From: Larix kaempferi
Taxonomy: Eukaryota; Streptophyta; Pinopsida; Pinales; Pinaceae
Direction: 5' to 3'
DNA: 64,000 nt
Assembly: GCA_027924585.1 (NCBI GenBank)
Contig: BSBM01000321.1
Coordinates: forward strand, 1,873,001-1,937,000
The notes below the pieces were generated by a model that saw only the letters and a list, made by a program, of their open reading frames with translations, was not told where the DNA came from and searched no databases. Shown here one piece after another: positions 10,751-23,800 of the stretch; position 1 is the first letter of the stretch, and the number at the start of each line of letters is the position of its first letter. A program made the translations under genes and the position numbers.

Positions 10751-12146
10751 TTTTTTTCCTGAGCAGCATCAAGTGCCATTCTCTGGGAGAATGGAGGCAC
10801 CTGGTCAGTTACCAGGATATTGACCCAATCTGGGACTGGGAGCTCAACCTGGGGTTGAGAGCCATTCTCTGGGAGAATGGAGGCACCTGGTCAGTTACCA
10901 GGATATTGATCCACTCTAGGACTGGAAGCTCAGCCTGGGGCTGAGAGCCATTCTCTGGGAGAATGGAGGTACCTGGTCAGTTACCAGCATTTCACTGTAA
11001 GCCCTAGACCGGGTCTGGGCAAGTGGTGTACTCCTCCACTTGGTCTTGGTGGCAACATGAGGGTGAAGTAAAGCAATTAATTTATCTCCTTATGATGATG
11101 TGCTTGGAGTGGACATTAAGGCCTTGAAGAACACCTGGATAACTTGTTGAAGATAAATGAAACCCAAGCATAGCTTGGCTTGGTCCACGAACCCACCATT
11201 TAGAAAGAAAAAAAATAAATATATATTTATTTATTTATTTATTTATTTATTATGAGTCGACTCATTATTGAAAAAATAAAATGATGTAAATATGTGAAGG
11301 ACAGGTGGACAGGTCGGCCTCATACTTATTTCTTTTTGGAGGACAAAATAAATAATAAAAAATAAATAAATTAATATGAGGACAGGTTGGCCTCAATTAA
11401 GTGGAATTATTCCACTATAAATAAAAAATGAAGCTCATCATTTTAACACACAATTTCGTGGTGTCTTTGAGGACAGTTCGTGGGTACAGATTGTGGGTAT
11501 TTTTTCTGCTCCAAAAATCAGCTCGTGGGTGACTTTTTCTGCTGGGTTTTACTCCTAAAAGAAGTTACAGTTTCATGCTTCTGTCTTCACTCTTTTACTG
11601 CTGGGTTTGCTGTTCAAATACCACTGAAACTTTCTACTGTATGCACCCGAGCCCAGCTAGGGCTTTTTCAGTGCAGCCGAGTTTTTTGTTCAGGATCTGT
11701 CCCTAAATTTTGGCAGCCATTAAAAACACCTACAGTTTAGAGCAGTGTGTAAAGTTTACAACAGTGTGTGCAAAAGTTTACAGCAGTGTGTGTAAAGTTT
11801 ACAGCAGTGTGTGTACAGAGTTACAGCAGAAGGTGTGTACAGGTCTACAGTGAACATCTACAGTCATCTAGTGGCAGCTTGGAGCAGCAGTCATAGTACA
11901 GGGCTCTTCTTGTTTGGTGAAACGATTTACACTTTGTTGTGAAGGCTTATCTCAGCCTGCTATTGTACAAACTCAGCTATCTCATTTTGGAGATAAATTA
12001 TTATTAATTGCTTTGGGGTTTTTGTCCTTGAAAGGTTTCCCCGTGAAAAATACTGTGTTCTATTTTTTATGTGTATTTACAGTTAGCTATCTTTGCACTT
12101 TTTATATTTACAGTCTGCTACTGCTATCAATTCTTAAATTTTAACA
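10745..12146 (+). repeat. 3' LTR of the copia element
   Basis: 1,402 bp copy of the 5' LTR, with the same hairpin array (from 10775), TATA box (11416-11423) and end. It differs by scattered, mostly transition changes, a longer TTTA microsatellite near 11220, and a shorter 22-bp array. It is followed directly by the right target duplication AAAAT. Confidence 0.95.
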
Positions 12147-12301
12147 AAAATTGTATAGAAAATTATGTGATACATCAAAAAGACATGGACCATGGCATGA
12201 AACAAAATGAAAAAACTGATAAATCATGGCATATATATATATATATATCAGGATTGTGTGCCAATGGAAGGCACTTCGCCTGCCTCAGCGGTTTACTCCA
12301 A

Positions 12302-12496
12302 CTACATCAATTCCTCCTCGGAAACTAGTGAGTCAGGGTCCTCAGGGCCACCACCATACTCAATGATCCAATCAGAAATTGGATCAATATCATCCATCTC
12401 AGTGGCCATACACTCCCTGCCGCTTGAAGTGTTAATTAGTTTACAATTAAATCTAGAATCTAGATACAATTTGGCTTCCAACTTTGAAACTGTGCC
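12302..12496 (-). other. Unrecognised acidic coding-like frame
   Basis: On the minus strand 64 codons are open between an upstream TAA (12497-12499) and the stop at 12302-12304. The second half reads MATEMDDIDPISDWIIEYGG and then PEDPDSLVSEEELM. The acidic, tryptophan-containing tail looks like the C-terminus of a real protein, perhaps a transposase or host gene exon, but I cannot name it. The plus strand of the same bases is also open (a Ser-rich frame), so the coding strand is not certain. Confidence 0.35.
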
Positions 12497-12499
12497 TTA

Positions 12500-13850
12500 A
12501 GCTGCCATTGCCGGTGAAAAAAAACGGATCTAAGAATGGGGCCTGAATGTTGAAAGTGTGTCCTAGAACAGAAGAAATGAGCTCTGATTATCTAAAAATT
12601 TGTTCCCTAGCAGCTAGCTGGGGAAAATCGAGCTAAAAATTGGTGCAAATTTCTGCCTTATCTCCCCTCAAATTAGCTCCGAAGTTTACTAACATCCAAT
12701 AATAAACACAAATGCATTTGATGAAATACTTCTGTTGGGCCAATGTATTGCAAAAGGAAAGGGATCAAATGAGGAATTGATAGTACTAAAATATTATAAC
12801 TCAGTTTCTAACTATTCAACTAGCTTATATCAAGCATCTGATAATGCTATGCAAAGTTGAAAAGTGAAATAGACTTGGAGATTTCTGGAATGTCCCTGTC
12901 CACATGGAACATTCCAAACTCCAACATTCTCTGGGGTAGTTTTCCTTCTCACCGCATTTGGAACATTGCATTGAAATATATTTAGAAATATCCTGAAGAT
13001 ACCAAATCCTAAAAGAGGGAGGGCTCCATATTCTTTGAAAAAATGAAATTATTTCATGGAAAAGTTAGATCTTATAAATTATTACCTTACAACACAACAA
13101 ATGAGTAAAAGTCATTTCGCAAATCCTAAAAACATGCATGAAGTAACTTTTGATCACACTCATCTTAAAATTAAAGATCCTGTGTAACTAAGGCAAACAT
13201 CTACAACATAACACTCTGTTGGGATCAAACAATTTACCTTGTCAAGCTATGCATCATCCTAACGATACTATTATTTCACATTCAACATATAGACATGGAA
13301 AAGACATATCTACCATTGTTACCTGCACAAGTTAACATTCAAACATGCAATGCCTGGTGTCATGTGGATAAAGCATTTTAATGTCTAGCTTGTGATGACA
13401 TTTGAAGCTAATACAAAATGAACAAATATGTCTGACTTAATGACGCATTAACCTGAAGACGGGTTGCTAAATAGCGCAGCATGGACTCAATCTTAACTTT
13501 TTCTTTTGGTGCAACTGTTCTATGGATATTGTGTTTAACATGTACCAGCAATGTACTAGCATGTGTAGAGAAAGTAGTATGGTTAAGATCTTCCCCGAGG
13601 GCATGAAATGGTGAATTAATGAACTTTTACAGTTAATTTGATCTCTTGAATTTTTCAAAAATAATTTTGTTTATTGACTGTGATTAGCATGTCTAAGTCT
13701 ATCATCACAAATTTATTACAGCTTGAGTGAATGTAGTTACATTCAATTCAGTGTTGAGCTTCAAAAGCTTAAGATCATAGTTAAAATAGTATGCACCCAT
13801 TTTCCAGGGTTTTCTGATAATTTTGAAATCCTGAAAGTATAGGTATTTTT
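12500..13850. other. Intergenic or intronic sequence, no gene seen
   Basis: AT-rich DNA with no supported coding frame. Part of it may be intron or upstream sequence of the ENT-domain pseudogene at 14687. Confidence 0.45.
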
Positions 13851-13851
13851 T

Positions 13852-14530
13852 TTTCTAGTTGAGTTAGGGCTCTAGAAGATAACACAGTAATTGAGCTCTA
13901 GAAGATAACACAGTAACTGTTTATTCTTCATGTAGACTAGTTTTATTTTTATCCATCTACACAGATGGACATCTAATAGACTAGGGTCGGATGTTCTTAC
14001 TACATTGTCGATCATTCTATACTTATATAAGCATTGCTCCCAACATTTCCAACTAGGGTTGGTTGTACTACCTTAAATTATCAGTAATTTTTGTTTTGAG
14101 TTGAGCTAGGATTATAGAAGATGATAAATCTGTAATTTTCTTGTTCTTCATATAGATTAAGCTTTATTTCTATACATCTACACAGATCGCAGATAACTTG
14201 GGTTGTTTGTACTTACTACATTGTATATTGTTATATATATGACATAGGGATTACTCTTAACATTGCCCAGTATGGTTGTTCATACTTTCTTAAATTATAA
14301 TTTCTTTTTGTTTTGACTTGAACTAGAACTTTAGGAGATGACACAGATATAATTGTCCATTCTCCCTGTAGTTAGGTTTTTTCCATTCCATATACAAGGA
14401 TGGACATTTCTTAAACAAGTAGGGTTGGATGTACTTACTATTGTGGATCGTTGTATACTACATAGGAATTTTCTGTAAATATTTGTGGGGCATGGGAGAG
14501 ATCAAATGTTGAATTGTACAATTTTTAACC
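13852..14530 (+). repeat. Three diverged tandem copies (about 215-240 bp) upstream of the ENT exon
   Basis: Diverged units start near 13852, 14089 and 14304. Each begins with a ttgagttagggctctagaag-like stretch (gagttgagctaggattatag; gacttgaactagaacttt). Each continues through a copy of ctacacagat or ggatggacat and ends in a ggttgnatgtacttacta-like segment. They lie just upstream of a 3' splice site, so they are probably intronic. Confidence 0.55.
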
Positions 14531-14686
14531 AACTAAATTATTTTTCTCAGCTTTGCCAATTCTGTCGAAATTTCATTGATAACTTGTATTAGCAAGTTAT
14601 TTATATTGTTTAGTGAACTTACAGAGCCATTATCAAGTTCTTTGATAATGGCTAATGTATTCTTTTCTCTTTCCTACAACAAACAG

Positions 14687-15468
14687 GCAATATCATATAT
14701 GAAGGAAAATATCCCATGGCTGCAAATAGCAAGATAACTTCTATAGAATCATCTCCTGGGGATTTGCAAACTAATGCACAATCTCAAAGGAAGTTTGAAG
14801 AAGAAGAAGTAAAGAATCATAGAACGCATTCTGATTGGACCAAAAACAGGGCAACATTAGACGTTGAAGTTAGCTCTATTCAAGCAATCAGAAATAGAGA
14901 TTCAAGAAAGCCCAAGACTTTTAATCGTGGAAATCCAATATTAAAAAATGTTGTAGCCCTATCTCAGAATGAAAGTAATAATGTGGAACAAAATCAGAGA
15001 AGGAATTTGCTTGCTCCTCATTCGAAAGGAATCAAAAGAGTGTATGTTCATGACCTCAGAAAGGATAAAACATATGGAGGCATTCAATAAGCACCAGTTA
15101 ACAATTTCAAAAGATTTAAACATACAGAGCCAACAAAATCCATGGATTAGATTCAAATAGGAATATCAAAATACATTGAGACTCCTGTCAAAATCTGTAC
15201 CAGGAATGTAGCACTTGGCTCTTATAGAACTGAGCTTGACAACAAGACTCAGACAAATACTCCTTTGAATGTGGTGGCAGATGAAAGGCTAGAAACACAT
15301 GACAAAGAGTTAATGGCATATCATTCTGTGTTAGAGGCCTTTTGTGCTCAGAGTTAGAGTCACTTAACCTGGGAACGTGACAAGTTGTTGAGCAATCTCC
15401 ATCTTGCATTGCATATTACTAACGATGAGCCCATTGACAAGTTGAAAAAGCTGATATCTCAGTCCTAA
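14687..15468 (+). pseudogene. Last exon of a decayed ENT-domain (EMSY-like) plant gene
   Basis: A pyrimidine-rich stretch and AG at 14685-14686 form a good 3' splice site. From there a single frame runs to the TAA at 15466-15468, broken only by in-frame stops: TAA after GGIQ (15088-15090), TAG after TKSMD, and TAG after AFCAQS. There is no frameshift. The first half is Lys/Arg/Asn-rich and not recognised. The end reads DKELMAYHSVLEAFCAQS, then HLTWERDKLLSNLHLALHIT and NDEPIDKLKKL, which fits the ENT domain (a helical fold in EMSY and in plant Tudor/Agenet-associated proteins that act on chromatin). Retention of an intron border argues against a processed retrocopy. Three stops make it a pseudogene. 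Confidence 0.7.
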
Positions 15469-15880
15469 TGTCTGATGTTTGTATCAGGTTGTAAAAATGT
15501 ATTTTATGCAAGCCAACATTATCAGGGCTTTGGTCAAAACACTGGCCCTATTGAACTATTGTTCAATCCTAAAACTGAGTACAATGTTATTGATATTATT
15601 TGGCAATTTCCTGCTTCCCTAGTTTGGTCTCAGCAGTATATGTATGAAAATATTATTTGGGCTTTGGTCAAAGCACTTTCCCTATTGAACTATTTTCAAT
15701 AATAAAACTGGGGTACAGTTCTACTGAAATAGCCTTCAAAGCTCATGAAGGGCACAACTGTACAGAGATTCATGGCTGGAAAAGGTTAGCTCCTATGTAC
15801 TATATTCAAATTTGTGTTTGATATTATTTGCTTCTTTCCCAGTTTGGTCTTAACAGTTTCTCTATGAAATAAACTGGTCG
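15469..15880 (+). other. Likely 3' untranslated region with diverged internal repeats
   Basis: After the ENT stop, the segment gggctttggtcaaaacactg and the following ccctattgaactatt recur at about 15658-15700 as gggctttggtcaaagcactt and ccctattgaactatt. An aataaaactgg sequence near 15701 and gaaataaactgg near 15867 could act as polyadenylation signals. A third, shorter match (cccagtttggtctt) lies near 15839. Confidence 0.4.
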
Positions 15881-16756
15881 AGTTTTGAACCTAGGTCGTT
15901 GCTCTTAAGATTAAATATAGGACAGTGTTAGTTTGGTTAAATACTGGAGGCGGAAACTGAAGTTGAATCCGTGGACCAGAATGGATCCGGGGTTATTAGT
16001 ATTCTTTAATTTCCAAATTATTACGTCGACAGAACTGTAAGGCTGAAAATCTACGTGTGTGAATCTGGAAATAAAAAAACAGATTTTTGGAATCGAGGTC
16101 TTTGCTTTTAGTTTCAATATTTATAAATTACAGAGGGAGTTAAACCAAAACTTTTACAAAATTTTAAACCACATAGCTTCTGGAAGTATGGTCTCGCCCT
16201 ACCAAAAGCCAAGCTGGGCGTTTCACTTTACAAAAATGAAGTATGAAAAATCATCACCTTTTTTTTAGTGTAAAAGAAACAAATTATTCAGTCGCCAAAG
16301 AGACATAACCAAACTACGAAGCTGGATTTTAAGTAAAGAAAATAAGAATTATTTGGAAATTATATTTACGCTGCATTTTTCCAAGGAAGTCTTTAAAATA
16401 GAAACTTGAATGGATTAAAACTCAAGGACGGTTGTAAAGCCTTAAATGAACAATACTGTGCTTATGCCAAAAGTGTGGAACGATTTGGTTACTACTAGAC
16501 AGTCTTCAGCAACATTTGTTGTTAATTACAGGGTTGAAATCTTAAATATGCCGGTCGACTTCAGCCTAACCATTTCGATGGGGTGATTCGCACCCTCTTT
16601 CTAAAAAGAAACACGTCAAAACTTATTACAAACTTATTGCTAAAAGCTTTGGCGGTATCCATGCCACCAACGCCAGGACAACCTTAATTAATTTAAATAC
16701 CAGTGGTTGTTCGCCAAGAACCTAGAAAGGTTCCGAAACTTCTCGCAAAACCTAAC
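15881..16756. other. Intergenic sequence, no gene seen
   Basis: I see no supported coding frame or RNA gene in this stretch. Confidence 0.4.
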
Positions 16757-16912
16757 ATGAAGGTACTTTCAACCTTGGAGTCTTCCTATTCAGCAATTGG
16801 CTCAAGCTTTAGAGGGATATTGCTTACCAGGAAGCGAAGTTCCTTTTCACCCAGTGTCAGAAGAAACCATGAGAAACCTGCCATTAAAACGGAGTTTGGG
16901 GTTAGCCTTTGA
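16757..16912 (+). CDS. Possible short N-terminal frame, unrecognised
   Basis: A 51-residue frame starting MKVLSTLESSYSAIGSSF and rich in Ser and Arg (RKRSSFSPSVRR). The composition resembles an organelle-targeting peptide, but nothing downstream continues it convincingly. It may be a first exon, a remnant or chance. Confidence 0.18.
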   Translation: MKVLSTLESSYSAIGSSFRGILLTRKRSSFSPSVRRNHEKPAIKTEFGVSL

Positions 16913-17912
16913 AGATTGAAAAGAAAACTTGTCTTTTAAAATTTAAAACTCTGTAAATCAATTACAGCTTCGAGAAGGGTGAATATTACCAGATTAAAGC
17001 GAAGGCCATAGTTATAGAGTTGAAGCTGTGTCGAGCATTGGGATCTTTTTCAAATTTGGCATTTCATCTCGAATCCCATCCTCTCCTGAACCGTAATAGT
17101 AAAGGATTTCTTCACTATCAAACTATAAATAGGAGTCGAATATTTTTCTAAAAACAGAGCTTGCCGATTTGAAGAGGTTATGAAGGTTGTTCAACCCTAA
17201 ACCCTCTAACTGAGGCTTAGTACGAAGAGTAACATCACAGAGGCGAGAGTAGTTATCCTTCTGACATAGTAGTAAATGAGAAGACCCCTTCGAAATGCTT
17301 AGAGCCATTACAGTATTTACGACCTTAGCACTATCATGAAAGTCCTTTATTATTATTGGTGACTCATTGTCCTTGTACAATCCAGAGGTTGGTATCCGTC
17401 TTCTTTGTATGCGATGGTATGATACGCTATACATACTCTTACCCTATTTTAAAGGTAGGATTAGTTTATTAATGTGGAAAATAAGGTAGCAAGGATCGGA
17501 TTGGGTATCCTTGTAAGTTTAATTCGTTGAATGTGATGTAAGGTCGACTTTAGTGTTGCTTAAGGCTCCTTGTAAATAAGATTTAGACCTGCATCAAGTA
17601 TCGAGGATGTTAGAAGTTGTTATGTTTTAACTTTTACAAAGGGGTTTTATGAAGATCATATTAGAAGATTTTTATCTGTTGCAATTTTTAGTCATCTTTA
17701 GTTTAAGACGTCCCTGTCATAGCAAACATATAGCATGTGCTAGTCAAAGCTAAGTAGGCAGTTTTCATCTAATGATATCTATCTGCCAATAGAAAGAAAC
17801 TCTGAGTGTTTTAATAGTTATTTTGTTAAAGAGTCTTTTGGAGAATTTTGTTGATCAGTTATCAAATGAATTGTTAAGTAATCTTTAAATCTTAAAGATC
17901 GAAAGAACACCT
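16913..17912. other. Intergenic sequence with an unrecognised minus-strand frame
   Basis: A 103-codon minus-strand frame (17123-17434) has fairly protein-like composition but no family I recognise. A TATA-like ctataaatagg at 17124-17134 faces the plus strand. Neither is enough to call a gene. Confidence 0.3.
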
Positions 17913-18488
17913 ATGAAAAAGAAAAGAGAAAAATTATGGGTATTTCACAGCTCATTAAAGCCAAGCGTCGACAACCTAAATTGTTCTACTGCCCATATTT
18001 CTGCTTGGTCTCTCTCCATGGCCGTCCCTGCGCTCTTGTTCTTGGACACTCTCTGGCATATTGACACCATGATGAGAACCATAGGCACCTCCCGTCGTGG
18101 TAGCAGCAGAAAAAGTTTTGGTTCTAGTAGGCGTCCAAAACATGCTAAGGCTTGGACGACAATGGATGGTTATGCAGAGAGTATTTCGGCTAGGGCCCAC
18201 AGTCTCATCGATGGATGGGAAACTCGTAGGGTAGCGGCTCTCCTGGCCTCAGGAATAAACGGAGGCACTATCAATCACTACTTGATGATTAAAAATATGA
18301 TGAGTACTTTAGTTGAGGAAATGGAAGCTAACTGACAAGCCAACACCAACACTCTTAGGAACATAAAAAATAGTTTGACTGATGCAACTGAAGACCTGAG
18401 CACCATGGATGCGAACATGACCTGGGACATATTCTCCCTTGGACATAGCCATGAGTCGGATACCCTCAACAACCTCCAGGGAAAATAA
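17913..18488 (+). pseudogene. Unrecognised 191-codon frame with one internal TGA
   Basis: The frame from 17913 is open to a TGA at 18333-18335 and continues without shift to a TAA at 18486-18488. The middle is basic and Ser/Gly-rich (RRGSSRKSFGSSRRPKHAK). The end is acidic and heptad-like, around EEMEAN and NSLTDATEDLSTMD, suggesting a short coiled coil. A second possible start is the ATG at 18018. I do not recognise the family. The opposite strand (18309-18536) is also open with hydrophobic composition, so strand assignment is tentative. Confidence 0.3.
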
Positions 18489-20830
18489 TGTGATGCCAGC
18501 GAACCTACGAATCATGGTGATGGCCCTGTACAACAAGTATGCACAACATCACACCCTTATCATCTAAAATTGTCACCACGACAAATTCACCCAAACTTCA
18601 CTATGTCCATGTGTTGGTTACTAATTAGGACATCTTCCTCTTAGATAAGGCATGCCCCTAGTGTACCTCAATTTCCACCATAAGACACCAAGGGCATTGT
18701 CACTTCATCATTCAAAATCTTAGATTGTTCACTACCACCTGCATTTCCCTTCACTATCTGCATGTTCTATTCCATTAGGCAAGCACATGATATTCATGCA
18801 TCAATATGGCTTACCTCAAAGGGATATTGTCGACATATTGCACATGGATAAGGTGAGCAATATCCAAATCATTCGAATTTGCCTCATCCTACTGCAAGAA
18901 GACTAAAGGGATGCCCATCTTTTCCAAAGGAAAAAACAAGATGCCTTACATTCTCCCCCACTAAAGGCTATTTTTGTCTCGATAAAGCATTCAAAAACCC
19001 ATTTGCTTCATCTAATTAATATTCCATTGTTCAAAATTGTCTTCAATAAACAAGCACTTCATCCATTTACGGTGGAACCTGCTTCAACCTTCACACTATG
19101 TCACTACCAAAACTTTTTCCTGCAATTGTACGTCCAAGATCAAATTACGTTTCACACCTCAATACATCTTTGGCCTTCATGAATAAGGCAAGGAGTAACT
19201 AATTCAACATCGCACTTTATATATTGCTAATGAAAGTGCATCTTTTCCTGCATGTTCTTGTTAAACGTAAGTGCTAAATTTTACCAGCTATTCTTCCACA
19301 CATTGCCACACTTATAATCCCTAAAACTTCTTCAACCAATTTCCACCACCAAGTCACCCCATTGACTGAAAGACTCAAACTTGTCATGGTCACCTTTCCA
19401 ACACACCTAGCAACGTCCTTGCACTTGTTCCTATTTCAATCGCCCTATCTTCTAATGTACATGATTGTTTCCCTAAATTGTTTTTTTATTATAAAAGTTA
19501 GAGTCAATGGGGTAAAATAAGAGATTGCTATGTAGGTTTTTTAATTAATCATTAATGTTTGTAATCTCTATCCATATATATTTTAAAAAATAAAAAACAA
19601 AATTATATAAACATTTTAAAAAACACCATATTTAAAAGTGCTTTTATTATATTGAATTTTAAAATTACCATTTATTATCAGACTTTTACTATTCATAGTT
19701 GGAGGAGAGAACTACCATCACTATGGATCTATAGTTTGTTTCTATCATAATTTATTTGTTCTCTCTATAAATGTTAGATTGCTTTCATTATATATTATGG
19801 TTGGAAGAATGCAATAATTTTGGGCACTCCTATTGCTAGCTATAAGGTTAGAAACATAACTATTAGATAGACATTAATGAGCTATTTCTAGAAGTATCAT
19901 TTTTATAATTAACAGTACATTTTTTTTATCTATGGGAACTATTGGGAAGTTGTATAGTCAAGGTTTTATGTTTTCAATACTATAAGCACCTTCCAAATGT
20001 ATTTTTCATTCTACTATGAATAAAAAAATATGGTTTTTTCCTTGGAAAAAAACATACATCCTTGTTCACTTAACCGTTGTCAACCATTGTTTGTTAGTTT
20101 GTTAATCAATGATAAGAATTCAAAAAAAATATTAAAACCTTTTAGTGTTTAAATATATAAAATTACAGTAAATCTATTTTATTTTTTTTAATTATATTTT
20201 CACAATAAAACCATAATATTAATTTTTATTTAATTTAATTTAACATATATGAATGTAAATTTATTTCTTAAATATTAAGAGAGATAATATATGTGTGTGT
20301 ACCCCCTCAATACAATTGTTTATGCTCTAATGAGTTGATATGATTTCACTTTTATAGTGTTAATTTTATATGTATAACTATTTTTTATATTTTTAAATAT
20401 TTGTAAATAATTATTATTTGATTTAGCACATTAGATTTGTAATTAATATTTTTTTAAGAAGAGATTATATTAGGTTAACATAAGCTCACGTGAGCATTAG
20501 GAACATGTGATAGAGGTTATAATATTTCATTACTACAGTGTGGAATGCTCCTCACTTCTCTCAATGTAATAATGCATCTAGTACCAATATAATTATTCCA
20601 AAAGATGCAAGAGTTGAGATAATATGAGCTAATCTTAATAAATAAATAAAAAATGAGTAAAATAAAATCAATTTCATCATAACATAAGATTCATTCAAGT
20701 GAAATGACAATATAATAAAATATACACTTATATATAAATAGTGTAGACCAAACTATTCACATCCACATTAATTAATATTATCTTGCATTATACATAAAAT
20801 TATAAAATATTTATCATTGCTCCTCACATA
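18489..20830. other. AT-rich intergenic sequence, no gene seen
   Basis: No coding frame of note. From about 19470 to 20830 the sequence becomes very AT-rich with many short A and T runs. Confidence 0.5.
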
Positions 20831-20834
20831 TTTT

Positions 20835-23800
20835 ATAGAGGGTGAGCAGCCAGGTAGGTGTAACCTGCAAACGCCAAATCCACCGTTCAAGGAACGGTCG
20901 TCACACCGGACAAGGCGTTTGTCACTTCAGAAAAGGCAAGTAGCCAAGTCAAGGGGGAGACCCCGCTCAACCAGTGATGGTTGAGGGACAAAATGAACAC
21001 CCAAATCCCACAAGATAAAAAGATAGAAATACGAGATGAGTGTTGAGAAGACCCTAAGCTTGATTTCAGCCACTGATTGGACACAAATGGTAAAATGAGA
21101 GTGATATAGAATGCAACCAGCACTTAAGTATGATGAAAATAATGAGTTAGATTAACAATTGTATGGCTGGAAATAAGCAAGGGATGCAAATTAAACTAAA
21201 AGTGAAGATGTGAAGCGATTCTGCCCAAGGATGGGGGTTAAACAATGAATTAATGGACCTAGGGCAGCGACAAATTAATGTTTTAAATCATTTCTAGTAG
21301 ATGAGAGTTTGATTTCTAATGATAAAATGATGTTTTAAACACAAATCAAAACTACCCATAACCCCAAAATGACCCAACTAGACAACATGAGAAAAACGCC
21401 CAAGGAGGGCAAAATTGCCAAATGGACTAGTGCTAGTTCTAAGGGTAAATGGAGTCTAAACAAATTGAAATTTTGAAGTTAAGCATTTAACCACATTTCA
21501 TAAGCGGGTTTGGAAAGAAAAATAAATTTTAACAATGGAATTTTGAGTTTTTTTATACTTAGGGTTTATTTTATGGTTTTGCAGCTTAATATCAACAGTG
21601 AAAGAGAGAATATGAGAAACAAGCAAGGATTCCGTACTTGGATAATGGAGATGAAGATGTTTCCATGTTGAAGACAAACCCCGAAGATCAAATGCTGAGC
21701 TGGAGTGCGTTTTCCCCTTTCGTCTTGGTGCAGCCAGTGAGCCAATGCGTTTTTGTACCTGCCAAAGAGAGATGGAATCAGTTTCTATAGCAAATAACAA
21801 AACCGAACAACAAATAAATGACAAGAGATCAGGAAAATAAATGACAAAGTGTAGATTTACTTCCCTTGTGAAAATCTTGAAGAGAAAACGCTAGCATGGA
21901 GCAGCCAGCTCAAGTGCTGCGTCCCCCTTCAAGTGGTCAGTTCACCTGCAAACTCGTTATGGCCAAAGAAGGATGGAGATACCACAATATAACTCAGCAA
22001 TGCATCGGCAATAAGCTACCAATCAACACAACAAATATCTCACTCCATATCACAAGCAACTCAATAGAAATGTCTCTCAATGATCTCAATATCAAGTCTC
22101 AAAAATGCCAAGAGGAGTACAAATGAGGGAGTTGCTCCCTTAAGTAGAGAATGCTCTCAATCCAACCCTAATTCCCTCCATAATGGATGGCTGGGATCAT
22201 CTATCTCCAAACCCAAATCGATGGTGGATATCTAAGCTAGTGAGGGGGGGCGAATTGCCCTCTAGCGCCCAAGTGAATGATGGGGCCACTCGTGGGGCCC
22301 AATAAGCATACAATATAGTGGATGGGGGGCGCCTATGGGTTGTTTTAGCCCCCCATACCACTCAACCATAGTTTCAATACAATAAAACCCCACAATATGA
22401 AGTTTCCCTAAGTCAAAAACACCCCTCTATGGGCAAATTCGTCCCACATGATGAGCTGGGCAAAGTGAGGGCCCCACAACATAAATAGAATGTCCAAACA
22501 TAGTAAAATTACCTTAGGAGACCCCTTGTGTTAGCCAACCTTTGCATTTTCCATTTTCCATAGTTACCTTTGCCATATTTTGATTTCCATATTAATTTAT
22601 TGCTGGTTTTTATTGCTGAAGATGTAATTTGGGATTTTGACCCACTTATAATGCCTGGATTGACAAACCGTCTGCTGCAATGCGATCGTAGACCCCAAAT
22701 ATAGTAGCTATGGTCACTTGAACGACCCCGATCCATCAATTAGGCACTGTTTGCCAAAAATACATGATTTTTAATTAAAACAGGTCCCCGGTGATCCATA
22801 ATAATTAAAAATCTCATCAACGCCTCAATCTTTTCGAATTCTGACACTCAGAGGCTCATATGGGACCCCAATAGATAATAAATGACCAAAATCGAAATCT
22901 TGATCGCAACATTTTTTCGAGCCCATTTTTGCCCTAGTCAACCTGGTTTGACCAAGTCAAATCTGGTCAAAATGGCAATGGCTGAAAACCTGTAAACAAC
23001 ATGAAGCATCAAGGCTTCCTTATTTACGTTAGTACATTACTTAAAACAATATAATGCCGATATGGTGAACAAAACATAAATATCTCAGTAAATACAAGCC
23101 CAGGGTGAGGTAGGCCCACCACCTCCAACAAAGACTCAATGCTATGCACAACTTACAGACTTGACCACTTAGCTAACTTTGGGTGAGGTGGATAAACAAG
23201 GCGAAGGATTAGGGAAGACGAGGACCAAGACCATGTGATCCCTTGGGTAAACAGGGAGAGCGGGACCAACTGACATAAGCATACCATGATAATACACAGG
23301 GAAGGGCGATGCCTCACAAATGGGTATAGTGCAGGGAAACCACCACTGATCATCTAACATGAACCTTGCAACTCACATTCGTGCCTTCAGAAGACTCCGT
23401 GAGGATCTTTTCTAGAGCCGCCATGACTGGATGTTTGGCAAACCGTAACTTGAGACTCTAGGGGACACTTAGAATTAATTGTCCCTTACTCCATCTCACC
23501 TCCTTGCTCCGCAGGACTAGGTGAGGAAATAACCACTACAATGCTGATACATATGGCTGACTTGTGTCCGTGTGTGTTCAAAAACATATTGCACGGACTT
23601 TTACATTTGACTTTTATACTTAGCCTTTTTTACTTGATTTTACATTTCAAGGCTCTTTTGGGCTACATACATATCTCAAAAGATATAACAAGGTGCTCAT
23701 ACTGCAAAGTAATGGGGGCAAGTGAACATACTTCGATGACCAATGGGGAACACCCGGTGAGTCTACACAATCCTATACTGCATTGCAACATCGGAGGCAA

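Larger units (their letters stand above)
5236..12146 (+). mobile_element. Nearly intact Ty1/copia LTR retrotransposon (6.9 kb)
   Basis: All structural parts are visible: a 5' LTR (5236-6652), a primer binding site directly after it, gag-pol on the plus strand, a short polypurine tract (10736-10744) and a 3' LTR (10745-12146). Both LTRs start TGTTGA and end AACA. The element is flanked by a perfect 5-bp target duplication AAAAT (5231-5235 and 12147-12151), so both ends are certain. Domain order protease, integrase, reverse transcriptase, RNase H is that of copia. The LTRs differ by roughly 20-25 substitutions by eye plus a few repeat-length changes, so the insertion is moderately young. One amber codon in gag and a lost zinc-knuckle cysteine suggest that this copy is not autonomous. 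Confidence 0.97.

Noticed and set aside
12230-12250. AT-dinucleotide run as a possible regulatory site
   Set aside because: A plain microsatellite with no associated features.
23153-23360. Minus-strand frames in the reversed LTR
   Set aside because: They are not preserved as open frames in the other LTR copy, so coding is unlikely.
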